Shown here: in pieces, positions 18,232 to 27,800 of the stretch
Layout of the letters: each line of letters starts with the position of its first letter
Numbering within the stretch: the stretch's first letter is position 1
Assembly (NCBI GenBank): GCA_947628955.1
Contig: CANRBX010000017.1
Location: 1 to 48,440 of the forward strand
Length of the DNA stretch: 48,440 bases
Direction: 5' to 3'
Origin: an uncultured Lachnospiraceae bacterium
GTDB lineage: Bacteria; Bacillota; Clostridia; Lachnospirales; Lachnospiraceae
The notes under the pieces: model-generated
Database searches by the model: none
Seen by the model: only the letters and a program-made list of their open reading frames with translations
What the model was told of the DNA's origin: nothing
Made by a program: the position numbers and the translations under genes

Positions 18232-19998
18232 ATGAGTAAAGGCACGATTAAAAAAGTAGCAGGACCGCTGGTTATCGCTGAGGGCATGCGGGACGCCAAC
18301 ATGTTCGACGTTGTTCGCGTAAGCCGTCAGCGGCTTATCGGCGAGATCATAGAAATGCACGGGGACGAGGCCTCCATCCAGGTTTACGAGGAAACCTCCG
18401 GTCTCGGGCCGGGCGAACCGGTGGAGTCCACGGAGATGCCCCTGTCGGTAGAGCTCGGACCGGGTCTGATCACGAGCATCTACGACGGGATCCAGAGGCC
18501 TCTGGACGACATCATGAAGATCTCCGGCAACAATCTGAAGCGCGGCGTGGAGGTTCCCTCCCTGAAGCGCGACAAAAAGTGGAACTTTGTCCCGACCGTG
18601 AAGGCCGGGGATCCGGTCGAGGCCGGGGACTTCATCGGCACGGTGCGCGAGACGTCCGTGGTCGAGCAGAGGATCATGGTTCCCTACGGGGTCAAAGGTA
18701 CCATAAAAGAGATCAAATCGGGTGAATTTACCGTTGAAGATACGGTGGCGGTCGTCACGACCGCGGACGGCGATAAGGAAGTCGGCCTGATGCAGAAATG
18801 GCCGGTCCGCCGCGGACGCCCCTATAAGAAAAAGCTTCCGCCGAGCATGCCCCTGATTACCGGGCAGCGCGTTGTGGACGCGTTCTTCCCGATCGCCAAG
18901 GGCGGCGTCGCCGCCGTGCCGGGCCCCTTCGGGAGCGGCAAGACTGTCATTCAGCACCAGCTCGCAAAGTGGGCCGAGGCGGACATTGTCGTCTACATCG
19001 GCTGCGGTGAGCGCGGCAACGAGATGACCGACGTTCTGAACGAGTTCCCGGAGCTGAAGGACCCGAAGACCGGGAAGTCTCTGATGGAGCGGACCGTCCT
19101 GATCGCCAACACGTCGGATATGCCGGTGGCCGCCCGTGAGGCATCCATCTACACCGGCATCACGATCGCCGAATATTTCCGCGACATGGGCTACTCCGTG
19201 GCCCTGATGGCGGATTCCACCTCGCGCTGGGCCGAGGCGCTCCGCGAGATGTCCGGACGTCTGGAGGAGATGCCCGGCGAGGAAGGCTACCCGGCCTACC
19301 TGGGCTCCCGCCTGGCGCAGTTCTACGAGCGCGCAGGCCACGTCGTCACGCTCGGCAGCGAGTACCGCGAGGGCGCGCTGTCCGTCATCGGAGCCGTGTC
19401 CCCGCCCGGAGGCGATATCTCCGAGCCCGTCTCGCAGGCGACGCTGCGCATCGTCAAGGTGTTCTGGGGCCTGGACTCCGACCTCGCATACAAGCGCCAC
19501 TTCCCGGCGATCAACTGGCTGACCAGCTACTCTCTGTACCTGGACAATATCTCCGCCTGGTTCGACAAGAACGTGTCGGAGGAATGGATGGCCGACCGCC
19601 AGAAGATGATGGCCCTGCTCCAGGAAGAGGCAGAGCTCAACGAGATCGTCCAGATGGTCGGCATGGACGCGCTGTCCGCGCCTGACCGCCTCAAGATGGA
19701 GGCCGCACGCTCGATCCGTGAGGACTTCCTGCACCAGAACTCTTTCCACGAGGTGGACACCTACACCTCCCTGAAGAAACAGCTCCTGATGATGAAGCTC
19801 GTGCTGGCATACTACGACCTGTCCATGGAAGCCCTGAAGAACGGCGCGGGCATCCACGGCCTGATCAACATGCCGGTCCGCGAGCAGATCGGACGCTACA
19901 AATATATCACTGAGGACAGACTGGACGCGGAATACGACAAGATTCTGCATCAGCTCCAGGTTGAGATTGAGGATGTCTGCGGAAGGGAGGACTTCTAA
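18232..19998 (+). CDS. ntpA: V-type ATPase catalytic subunit A
   Basis: The 588-aa catalytic subunit that hydrolyses or makes ATP in the A3B3 head. The P-loop GPFGSGKT is at about 231-238. The non-homologous region typical of V/A-type A subunits lies between about residues 110 and 200. [31 protein letters not shown] and [19 protein letters not shown] are catalytic-site signatures. Opening [18 protein letters not shown] is canonical. It is separated by 21 bp from ntpF and abuts ntpB with no gap. Confidence 0.98.
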   Translation: MSKGTIKKVAGPLVIAEGMRDANMFDVVRVSRQRLIGEIIEMHGDEASIQVYEETSGLGPGEPVESTEMPLSVELGPGLITSIYDGIQRPLDDIMKISGNNLKRGVEVPSLKRDKKWNFVPTVKAGDPVEAGDFIGTVRETSVVEQRIMVPYGVKGTIKEIKSGEFTVEDTVAVVTTADGDKEVGLMQKWPVRRGRPYKKKLPPSMPLITGQRVVDAFFPIAKGGVAAVPGPFGSGKTVIQHQLAKWAEADIVVYIGCGERGNEMTDVLNEFPELKDPKTGKSLMERTVLIANTSDMPVAAREASIYTGITIAEYFRDMGYSVALMADSTSRWAEALREMSGRLEEMPGEEGYPAYLGSRLAQFYERAGHVVTLGSEYREGALSVIGAVSPPGGDISEPVSQATLRIVKVFWGLDSDLAYKRHFPAINWLTSYSLYLDNISAWFDKNVSEEWMADRQKMMALLQEEAELNEIVQMVGMDALSAPDRLKMEAARSIREDFLHQNSFHEVDTYTSLKKQLLMMKLVLAYYDLSMEALKNGAGIHGLINMPVREQIGRYKYITEDRLDAEYDKILHQLQVEIEDVCGREDF

Positions 19999-21372
19999 AT
20001 GCCAAAGGAATACAGAACAATACAGGAAGTAGCCGGTCCGCTGATGATGGTGCAGGGCGTTGAGGGAGTCGCCTACGACGAGCTGGGCGAGATCGAGCTT
20101 GCAAACGGCGAGACCCGCCGCTGCCGCGTCCTCGAGATCAACGGAAGCGACGCGCTGGTCCAGCTCTTTGAGAGCTCCACCGGCATCAACCTCTCCAACA
20201 GCAAGGTGCGCTTCCTCGGAAGAAGCATGGAGCTCGGCGTCTCCGGGGACATGCTCGGCCGCGTGTTTGACGGCATGGGCCGTCCGGCTGACGGCGGCCC
20301 CGAGATCCTCCCGGAGAAGCGCCTGGACATCAACGGCCTGCCGATGAACCCGGCGGCCCGGAATTACCCGAACGAATTTATCCAGACCGGCGTATCCGCC
20401 ATCGACGGGCTGAACACGCTGGTCCGCGGACAGAAGCTGCCGATCTTCTCGGCCTCCGGCCTGCCCCACGCCAACCTGGCGGCGCAGATCGCAAGACAGG
20501 CGAAGGTGCGCGGCAAGGACGAGAAATTCGCCGTCGTGTTCGCCGCCATGGGCATCACCTTCGAGGAGTCCAATTTCTTCGTGGACAGCTTCCGCGAGAC
20601 GGGCGCGATCGACCGCACGGTCCTCTTCGTCAACCTGGCGAACGACCCGGCGGTAGAGCGTATCGCGACCCCGCGCATGGCGCTGACCGCGGCCGAGTAC
20701 CTGGCCTTCGAGAAGGACATGCACGTGCTGGTCATCCTGACCGACATCACGAACTACGCCGACGCGCTGCGCGAGGTCTCCGCGGCCCGCAAGGAGGTTC
20801 CGGGACGCCGCGGCTACCCGGGCTACATGTACACCGACCTGGCGAACATCTACGAGCGCGCAGGCCGCCAGAGAGGCAAAGAGGGGTCTATCACCATGAT
20901 CCCGATCCTGACCATGCCGGAGGACGACAAGACGCACCCGATCCCCGACCTGACGGGCTACATCACCGAGGGCCAGATCATCCTGAGCCGTGAGCTCTAC
21001 CGGAAGGGCATCAACCCGCCGATCGACGTGCTCCCGTCCCTGTCCCGTCTGAAGGATAAGGGCATCGGCGAGGGCAAGACCCGCGCGGACCACTCCAACA
21101 CGCTGAACCAGCTGTTCGCCGCATATGCGCGCGGCAAGGACGCAAAGGAGCTGATGACGATCCTGGGCGAGGCGGCGCTCTCCGACATCGACCTGATCTA
21201 CGCGAAGTTCGCAGACGAGTTTGAGAAGGAATACGTGTCGCAGGGCTTCAATACGGATCGCGACATCGAAGAGACCCTGAACATCGGCTGGAAGCTGCTG
21301 TCAATCCTTCCGAGGTCCGAGCTGAAACGTATCGACGACAAATATCTGGATATGTACTACGGTAAATTCTGA
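19999..21372 (+). CDS. ntpB: V-type ATPase regulatory subunit B
   Basis: 457 aa, the nucleotide-binding but non-catalytic partner of subunit A. It lacks a P-loop, as expected, and has the segments [54 protein letters not shown] and [14 protein letters not shown] typical of the family. The start codon directly follows the ntpA stop; its ribosome site (GGGAGGA) lies within the end of ntpA, so production of A and B is linked, fitting their 3:3 stoichiometry. Confidence 0.98.
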   Translation: MPKEYRTIQEVAGPLMMVQGVEGVAYDELGEIELANGETRRCRVLEINGSDALVQLFESSTGINLSNSKVRFLGRSMELGVSGDMLGRVFDGMGRPADGGPEILPEKRLDINGLPMNPAARNYPNEFIQTGVSAIDGLNTLVRGQKLPIFSASGLPHANLAAQIARQAKVRGKDEKFAVVFAAMGITFEESNFFVDSFRETGAIDRTVLFVNLANDPAVERIATPRMALTAAEYLAFEKDMHVLVILTDITNYADALREVSAARKEVPGRRGYPGYMYTDLANIYERAGRQRGKEGSITMIPILTMPEDDKTHPIPDLTGYITEGQIILSRELYRKGINPPIDVLPSLSRLKDKGIGEGKTRADHSNTLNQLFAAYARGKDAKELMTILGEAALSDIDLIYAKFADEFEKEYVSQGFNTDRDIEETLNIGWKLLSILPRSELKRIDDKYLDMYYGKF

Positions 21373-21397
21373 ATCCGCGACACGGAGGTGATCACAC

Positions 21398-22075
21398 TTG
21401 GCATCTACGCAGGTGAACCCAACCCGAATGGAGCTCAGCCGCCAGAAGAAGAAGCTGGTGACGGCCGCCAGAGGCCATAAGCTCCTGAAGGATAAACGAG
21501 ATGAACTGATGCGGCAGTTTCTGGAGCTTGTGAGGGAAAATATGGCGCTGCGCCAGAAGGTGGAGGCCGGCATCCGGGCGGCAAACGTCAATTTTGTCGT
21601 CGCAAAGGCCGGCATGTCGGAGGAAACGCTCCACACCGCCCTGATGGCGCCGAAGCAGACCGTTTATCTGGAGACGGACAAAAAGAATGTGATGAGCGTA
21701 GACATTCCCGTATTTGAATACAAGACCCGGACCGCGGATGAGAACGATATCTACTCCTACGGCTTCGCGTTCACGTCCAGCGACCTGGACGACGCGGTGA
21801 AATCCCTGGCGGACGTCCTGCCGGATATGCTGAAGCTTGCGGAGACCGAGAAGGCGTGCCAGCTCATGGCAGCCGAAATCGAGAAGACGCGCCGCCGCGT
21901 GAACGCGCTGGAGCACGTCATCATTCCGAGGGCCCAGGCAAATATCAAATACATCACGATGAAGCTGGATGAGAACGAGCGTTCCACCCAGGTCCGCCTG
22001 ATGAAGGTAAAAGACATGATGCTGGAAGAAACCCATCATTACAAAGAAAAAAGAGCGGCGTACCCCGCCGAATAG
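21398..22075 (+). CDS. ntpD: V-type ATPase subunit D (central rotor shaft)
   Basis: 225 aa, two long helices forming a coiled coil that turns inside the A3B3 head. The opening MASTQVNPTRMELSRQKKKL and the C-terminal RRVNALEHVIIPRAQANIKY are the family signatures. The start is TTG at 21398, supported by a consensus GGAGGTGATC site and the conserved N-terminus; no in-frame ATG fits. It is the last gene of the operon and is followed by an intrinsic terminator. Confidence 0.95.
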   Translation: MASTQVNPTRMELSRQKKKLVTAARGHKLLKDKRDELMRQFLELVRENMALRQKVEAGIRAANVNFVVAKAGMSEETLHTALMAPKQTVYLETDKKNVMSVDIPVFEYKTRTADENDIYSYGFAFTSSDLDDAVKSLADVLPDMLKLAETEKACQLMAAEIEKTRRRVNALEHVIIPRAQANIKYITMKLDENERSTQVRLMKVKDMMLEETHHYKEKRAAYPAE

Positions 22076-22081
22076 AAAAGT

Positions 22082-22121
22082 AAAGTGTGTAAACTGCCTG
22101 CAGTCTGCACACTTTATTTTT
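22082..22121. terminator. Terminator of the V-ATPase operon
   Basis: AAAGTGTG (22082-22089) pairs with CACACTTT (22108-22115), and an inner ACTGC/GCAGT helix lengthens the stem. ATTTTTA follows on the plus strand. On the minus strand TTTACTTTTCT follows, so it can also serve the convergent gene ending at 22120. Confidence 0.85.
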
Positions 22122-22545
22122 ATGGTGTTTCCCCGGGTCTCCCTTTCTTCTTTTGTGACAGATGCAGCAGCCGCTGCAGGAACGCCCCGAATTTCAGGCA
22201 GAGCACGCCTACAAAATACGCCATCACATACCCGAGATGCAGATACTTCACACCGGCAGCCACCAGAAGTATGACCGCCGCGCGGATCAGATATGCCCTG
22301 CGCATATAGCTTTCCGCATCCTTCGGCGACATATCAAGCGCATGGTCAATCGAACAGTGCATGTGCACCGCCAGAAGCGCCGCCACCGCAATTCCGATCC
22401 AGAAGCCGCCTGCAAACAAAAGCCTCATCCCACGGAACTGCCGGTATATTTCCGTCACCGCCAGATCCGCGAGCTGAATCACGACGCCCGAAGCCAGTAT
22501 CCCGCAGAGCAGCTCCGCAAGCGTCTCATTTATTTTCTTTTTCAT
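22120..22545 (-). CDS. Small four-helix membrane protein, possibly AtpI-like
   Basis: 141 aa with about four hydrophobic segments: residues 9-28, 40-60, 85-102 and 103-122. The second half (RRAYLIRAAVILLVAAGVKY) has the R-x-x-x-x-R followed by a hydrophobic helix seen in ATP synthase protein I (AtpI/UncI), a helper for rotor-ring assembly. That likeness is weak and from memory; the gene could be an unrelated small membrane protein. It is convergent with the V-ATPase operon and shares its terminator hairpin, so it is not co-transcribed with it. GGAGAG lies 8 nt before the start. The tail QKKKGRPGETP is basic. Confidence 0.6.
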   Translation of the reverse strand: MKKKINETLAELLCGILASGVVIQLADLAVTEIYRQFRGMRLLFAGGFWIGIAVAALLAVHMHCSIDHALDMSPKDAESYMRRAYLIRAAVILLVAAGVKYLHLGYVMAYFVGVLCLKFGAFLQRLLHLSQKKKGRPGETP

Positions 22546-22625
22546 TCTCCTGTCTCTCCTTCGGTGCCGACTGTATCACTATCTTAATGTATTTTGCTGC
22601 TCATGTCCAGATAATATTGAAATCT

Positions 22626-22928
22626 CTATGCCTGTTCTTTCCAGTACAGATTCAGATAATCCAGGGCAGCCGTCTCGTCTATTTGCAGTTTTGCCTTTAT
22701 TCTCTCCTTTGTATCCTCTCTAGAAACATTAAGCTCCATACACGTCTCGATCAGCGCCCGGATCACCTCAGAACGGCCTTCCGTGATCCCTTCCGCACGC
22801 GCATCCTGCATGTCATAGTATCTCTCTTCCCATGCCTGCATATATTTCACTCCAATTTCTTCACTGGAACGCACCTTACAAATGATTGTCTGTCCATCTT
22901 GTTCCTCCTCTATACTAGCATACTTTCT
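22626..22928 (-). pseudogene. Remnant of a Rpn/PD-(D/E)XK nuclease-family protein (C-terminal piece)
   Basis: About 100 codons remain open from an in-frame TAA (22929-22931) to 22626. The reading EEEQDGQTIICKVRSSEEIG, then KYMQAWEERYYDMQDAR and AEGITEGRSEVIRALIETC, matches the C-terminal tail of Rpn-type recombination-promoting nucleases that are abundant in Lachnospiraceae. The nuclease core is absent and no ATG suits the frame. A GTG at 22874 would give an 82-aa peptide, but this is best read as a decayed fragment. A good ribosome site near 22905 is in a different frame. Confidence 0.65.
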
Positions 22929-23017
22929 TTACTTTTCAAACAGGGAAAATGCAGAGAACTCTGCGGGAATTTCACCGGATTTGTAGTGCTTTTCTGTTTC
23001 GCATTTTTGAAAAACAC

Positions 23018-23047
23018 TTGATTTTGCGAAATGGGTTGTGGTATAAT
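23018..23047 (+). promoter_or_regulatory. Sigma-A promoter of the first DUF4143 ATPase gene
   Basis: TTGATT (23018-23023), an 18-bp spacer and TATAAT (23042-23047), 20 bp before the start codon, so the leader is very short (about 13 nt) but includes an AGGTGA site. Confidence 0.75.
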
Positions 23048-23066
23048 ACGAACGAGGTGATTTGCT

Positions 23067-24260
23067 GTGCGATTGATTAAGCGTGATTTTTATTTGAATA
23101 AACTGAAAGATGTGATGGGCACCCCGGATATTAAGGTCATCACCGGTGTGCGGCGCAGCGGCAAGTCCAAGCTCATGGAATCGTTTATTACCTATGTACG
23201 GGACAATGATGTGGATGCCAATATCATCCACATCAATTTTAACCTAAATGCGTATGAACATCTGACGGAGTACCATGCGCTGAACGATTATATCGAAAAT
23301 GCGTATATCCCGGAGAAAAACAATTATATCTTCATCGACGAAGTCCAGATGTGCAGTGGCTTTGAAAGGGCAATCAACAGCCTTCACGCCTACGAGAAAT
23401 ACGATATTTACATCACAGGTTCTAACGCTTTTCTGCTGAGCAGTGATCTGGCAACTCTGTTTACGGGGCGAACCTTTGAAATTGAGGTCTTTCCATTCTC
23501 TTTTGCGGAGTTCATGCGGTACTTTGAACTGACAGACCAGTATTCCGCCTTGAACCGCTATATCCGGGAGGGCGGGATGTCCGGTTCCTATCTCTATAAA
23601 ACACCGGGAGCAAAGTACAGTTACATCTCCAACGTCTTCAACACGCTGATCGTCCGGGACATCCAGCGCAAGTATCGGATACGCAATATGCCGCTGATGG
23701 AGCGCCTCTGTGATTTTCTGATCGATAATATCTCCAATCAGCTCTCCACCCGCAGCGCGGCTGCGAGCTTTTCAAGCGAGCACGACAAAACAAATGACCG
23801 CACTATCAGCGCCTATATCAAGTATCTCTGCAACGCTTTCGCCTTCTACAAGGTCAGGCGGTACGATATCCAGGGCAAACGGTACTTGGCGTCCAACGAT
23901 AAATATTATCTCAGCGACCACTCCTTCAAATATGCCAAGCTGGGCACGAAAAACGCCGATTACGGAAGGATGCTCGAGAACATCGTCGCCATCGAACTCC
24001 TACGCCGGGGATATGAACTGTATGCCGGGGTACTGTATAAGAAAGAGATCGACTTTGTCGCCATCAAGCGCGATGAAAAGGTCTATATCCAGGTCTCCAA
24101 CAGCATAGACGACCCCGACACCTTCAAACGTGAGGTGGATCCTCTGCTGAGGATCCGGGACGCATATCCCAAGATCCTCCTCACTCGCACCCAACAGGAG
24201 GCGTACCAGTATGAGGGTGTGCAGATCATTGATGTGGCGGATTGGCTTCTGCGGGATTGA
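23067..24260 (+). CDS. AAA_14/DUF4143 ATPase
   Basis: A 397-aa P-loop ATPase of the AAA_14 family with a C-terminal DUF4143 domain. Walker A is GVRRSGKS (27-34) and Walker B is YIFIDEVQ (87-94), followed by the sensor-like YITGSNAFLLSSDLA. The C-terminal EIDFVAIKRDEKVYIQVS has the E/D...Q-V pattern of a PD-(D/E)XK-like core, possibly degenerate since Gln replaces the usual E-x-K. The family is widespread in anaerobes and its cellular role is unsettled. The start is GTG at 23067, close to its promoter. It lies between two decayed genes, so it belongs to an accessory segment. A distant paralogue is at 40684-42036. Confidence 0.88.
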   Translation: MRLIKRDFYLNKLKDVMGTPDIKVITGVRRSGKSKLMESFITYVRDNDVDANIIHINFNLNAYEHLTEYHALNDYIENAYIPEKNNYIFIDEVQMCSGFERAINSLHAYEKYDIYITGSNAFLLSSDLATLFTGRTFEIEVFPFSFAEFMRYFELTDQYSALNRYIREGGMSGSYLYKTPGAKYSYISNVFNTLIVRDIQRKYRIRNMPLMERLCDFLIDNISNQLSTRSAAASFSSEHDKTNDRTISAYIKYLCNAFAFYKVRRYDIQGKRYLASNDKYYLSDHSFKYAKLGTKNADYGRMLENIVAIELLRRGYELYAGVLYKKEIDFVAIKRDEKVYIQVSNSIDDPDTFKREVDPLLRIRDAYPKILLTRTQQEAYQYEGVQIIDVADWLLRD

Positions 24261-24275
24261 AGGCGAGGTACTGAT

Positions 24276-24608
24276 ATGAAAGCAAAAGAGGCGAAAGCCA
24301 GAATTAAAATCAACAAACTGCTTGAAGCAGCCGGGTGGAGGTTTTTTAATGATGAAAACGGCCCGGCGAACATTCAGCTTGAGGCGAATGTGAAGCTTAC
24401 CAAGAAGCAGATTGATGAGTACGGTGATAATTTTGAAAAAGCAAAGAATGGATTTGTTGATTTTCTCCTTTTGGATGAGGACGGCAAGCCTTTCATTATG
24501 CTGGAGGCAAAGTCTGAAGAGTTTGTTCCAGTTTTGTGCAGGTACACATTGCCTGTCGTTTACCCCTGGTCGGCCAGTCTGCCGCAGGAATGCAGAAAAA
24601 GCCTTTGA
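24276..24608 (+). pseudogene. Truncated HsdR-like N-terminal fragment
   Basis: The first about 80 codons read as the N-terminal nuclease region of type I restriction HsdR / DEAD-helicase proteins: INKLLEAAGWRFFNDENG, ANIQLEANVKLTKKQIDEYG, then VDFLLLDEDG and IMLEAKS, the D...E-x-K core of a PD-(D/E)XK site. After residue 81 the similarity stops abruptly and about 30 unrelated residues lead to a stop at 24608. A full HsdR is roughly 800-1000 aa, so the helicase and specificity-binding parts are missing. No hsdM or hsdS lies nearby. It starts 15 bp after the ATPase gene. Confidence 0.75.
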
Positions 24609-24616
24609 TCACAATC

Positions 24617-24643
24617 AATGCCGCTCTTCCGGGCGGCATTTTT
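24617..24643 (+). terminator. Intrinsic terminator after the HsdR fragment
   Basis: ATGCCGC (24618-24624) pairs with GCGGCAT (24633-24639), followed by a short T-run. It is oriented for plus-strand transcription through the DUF4143 ATPase and the HsdR fragment. Confidence 0.75.
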
Positions 24644-24691
24644 AACTATAGGTACCCACTATCTACCGTTTACCTTTCACCCGTTAGAAAC

Positions 24692-24758
24692 GTGCGCCGC
24701 CGGGCGCACCACAACGAAAGACAGCCAGAAGCAGTCCCTCCGCCCCTGGCCGTCTTTC
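24692..24758 (-). terminator. Double hairpin after the giant adhesin gene
   Basis: Reading on the minus strand, a 13-bp stem (24758-24746 with 24728-24716, one G-U pair) is followed by a second stem, GTGCGCC with GGCGCAC (24709-24703 and 24698-24692). No good T-run follows, so a Rho-independent stop is only probable. Together with the plus-strand terminator at 24617 and the open tail at 24780-24878, this accounts for the 270-bp gap between the HsdR fragment and the adhesin gene. Confidence 0.5.
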
Positions 24759-24779
24759 TCAGTTTATTTGCTGCTGTTT

Positions 24780-24878
24780 TTAGTTACTTTTTTGTTTCTC
24801 TGACGTGTCTGCCTCAGACACATCTGTCTCTGCTACGTCTGTCTCTGCCGCATCTGCTTCTGCAGCGTCCCGTCCGCT
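24780..24878 (-). other. Open in-frame tail after the adhesin stop codon
   Basis: Directly after the TAA at 24881-24879 the same frame continues for 32 codons to a second TAA (24782-24780). It reads SGRDAAEADAAETDVAETD, then VSEADTSEKQKSN, an acidic Ala/Glu/Asp/Thr tail that looks coding and resembles the protein's own E/T-rich region. It ends 22 nt before the downstream hairpin. Confidence 0.6.
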
Positions 24879-27800
24879 TTACTGCTTCCGGGTTCTGCGT
24901 CTCAGCGCGAACGCCAGGATCAGGACCAGAGCCGCCGCAAGGAGCAGTCCCAGATACAGTCCGATCGGGGTTTCGTCGCCCGTCTTCACGGCCTTCGTTC
25001 CTGCCGGAATCGTCTCATCCGAGCTTCCGCCCTCTTCCGTAGAGCGCTCTTCTTCAAAGCTCGTCTCTTCCTCTTCTTCCTCTTCAAGCTCCTGGTTCGT
25101 GATCGTCGTCACACCGACGGTATCGTTCGTCATCGTTACCTCTGCGCCCTCTACCGTCACGTCATAGCGGAAGCTTGTGGAGCGGTCTACCGGAATTCCG
25201 TCCGCACTCACCTCAGTCACATACAGCGTCACCGTCTCGCCCGGCTCCATCGATACCTTCACAGAATCTGTCGCGCGGCTGTGGCCGTTCAGCGCCAGCT
25301 CTACGATATTCGACGATACTCTGTCAGAAAGTGTTGTGTACTCCGGATCCGCGAAGATACCGGCATAGAACACTTTATTGCTTGCCGTCTCAACGCCTGC
25401 TGCATTCAGGAGCATCTTGGTGATCGTCAGCTCGCCTTCATTGTAGTAGTCCTCCGGAACTACCGGCTGGTTCGTGATGATCGCAGCTGCGGTATTCTGG
25501 CTGTCTGTCAGTGTTACCTCTGCCCCTTCTACTGTCACATCATACAGGAAAGTCTCATCATTTTCCACCGGAACGCCTGAAGCGTCAACCTCTGCCACAT
25601 ACAGCGTCAGTGCCTCACCCGGCTCCATGGATACCTGTACTTCCTGTGTCACACTGCTCTGTCCCGCAAGATTCAGAGTTACAATGTTCTGCGATACCCG
25701 GTCGGAAAGCGTCGTATGTGCGGCGTCTGCGAAGATTCCTGCATAGAATGTTCCATTATCCGCCATTGCTCTTCCGTCCGCACCCAGCATCCGTTTCGTA
25801 ATCGTCAGAGAACCTTCCTTGTAGAACTCATTCTGCGGTATTGTGTACAGTTCATTCTCAAACCGTACTTCCACAGTTCCGTTCTCCTGTGTGATCTCTG
25901 CGCGATAACCCTGGTTGAAGTTTGCCGCATATGTTGTGCCGTCCGCAAGCACACCGGAAGTTACAAGCGTTCCCTGTGCATCTGCCTCGCCCACATAATA
26001 TGGTTTTCCAAGCTCAAGTCCTGTGAAGCGCACCGTAGAAGAAGAAGCATTCTTGAACTCGATCGCCTTCACATCAGAAGCAAGCTTTGTGCGTGCCTCA
26101 TCTTCATACAGCGCCACGTAGAATGTCTCATCTACTGCATTGACCGCTTCTCCGCCATATACCAGGGTCTTCGTCACTGCGATCGACGCGCCTTCACTGG
26201 AGATCCTCATATCCCGCATCACAACATCCGGGATGGTGCCGTCCTGCGCAACCGTAAAGGTGATCGGCTGTGCTGTCTCGTAGAATTCAGGTGCCTCTGT
26301 CTCAGTCAGCGTATAGGTCCTGCCCACCGCAAGCTTCGCTGTCACAATATGCGCTGTTCCGTCTGTCGTCCACTGCTCGATAACCGTTCCGGCTGCATCC
26401 GTGATCTGAAGCTTCGCGCCTGCGAGCTGTTCACCGGTTTCAGCATCCACCTTGGAGAAGCTTCCGCGGGTCGCTCCGTCTTCTACCAGGTACACGGCGT
26501 TTCCGGCCGCGTCGCGCGCTATGTTCGCCGTCGTCGTCACAGTGCCGTCCTTCGCAATATTGAACGTGATGTCAGAGGTATACTTGTATCCATCCGGGGC
26601 CACAGTCTCACGCAGCACATAGCTTGCGCCGGCCTCGATCTTGCTGCCAAAGTCGTGGATCTCGCCCACCTTGGATACCCATTTGTCGACTTCCTCAAGG
26701 CTTCCGTCCTCACGCACGCGGTACAGCGTCAGCTCTGCTCCCGCCAGCTCCGTCGTCGCGTTGGAGATGTCTACCTTGTTCACCCTCAGGTGCAGCGGCC
26801 TGTCGTTCACCAGGTACACGGTCCTCCCGCTCTCGTCCTGCGTATGCGCAAGCCCTGTCGTCACGCTGCCGTCCTTCTCGATGCGGAACTCTATGTCGGA
26901 CACGTAGTCATATCCGGTCGGGGCCAAAGTCTCTCTGAGCACGTAATCTCTGCCTGCCCACAGGCGTCCGCCGAAGTTATGCGTCTCGCCCTTCTTCGAC
27001 GTCCAGCTCTCCACTTCCTTCAGGCTTCCGTCTGCCTGCTTCTCATACACGGTCAGCACTGCGCCGTCCAGCTCCTCCGAGCTGTTCACGTCCACCTTGT
27101 TCACCGTGAAGTCAACTGCCGCGTCCTCCACCAGGAAGATCTCGTTCCCGGCTTCGTCCTTCGTACGGGTAAGATCGGTCACTACCTTGCCGTCCTTCTC
27201 AATCTGGAACTTCGTGTCAGACACGAACCCGTAGCCCTGCGGCGCCGCTTCCTCACGCAGCACATAGCTGCTGCCCGCCTTCAGCAGACTTCCGAAGTCA
27301 TGCACCTCGCCCTTCTTTGAGGTCCAGCTGTCCACCTTCACAAGCGTCTCCTCGCCGGTCTCCTCATCCTTCACTACTTCATATACTGTCAGCGTCGCGC
27401 CGTCCAGCTCTGTCGTCGCATCCGCGACATCCGTCTTGTTCACGGTAAAGTGCAGCGGCCTGTCATTTACCAGGAACACGGTATTCCCGTTCTCGTCCTG
27501 TGTATGCGTAAGCCCTGTCGTCACGCTGCCGTCCTTCTCGACCCGGAACTCCATGTCGGACACGTAGTCATATCCGGTCGGGGCCAGCGTCTCACGCAGC
27601 ACATAATCGTGATCCGCCCACAGGCGTCCGCCGAAATTATGTACCTCGCCCTTCTTCGACGTCCAGCTCTCTACCTCTTTCAGGCTTCCGTCCGCCTGCT
27701 TCTCATATACGGTCAGCACTGCGCCGTCCAGCTCCTCCGAGCTGTTTACGTCCACCTTGTTTACAGTAAAGTCAATCGCTGTGTCTTCCACCAGGAAGAT

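Noticed and set aside
18229..21093. A 954-codon open frame on the minus strand opposite ntpA and ntpB
   Set aside because: Composition is that of an antisense shadow; no family motif, and both ntp genes are intact.
22895..22905. A start codon with a strong ribosome site near 22897 (minus)
   Set aside because: It opens a 16-codon frame only, out of frame with the Rpn-type remnant.
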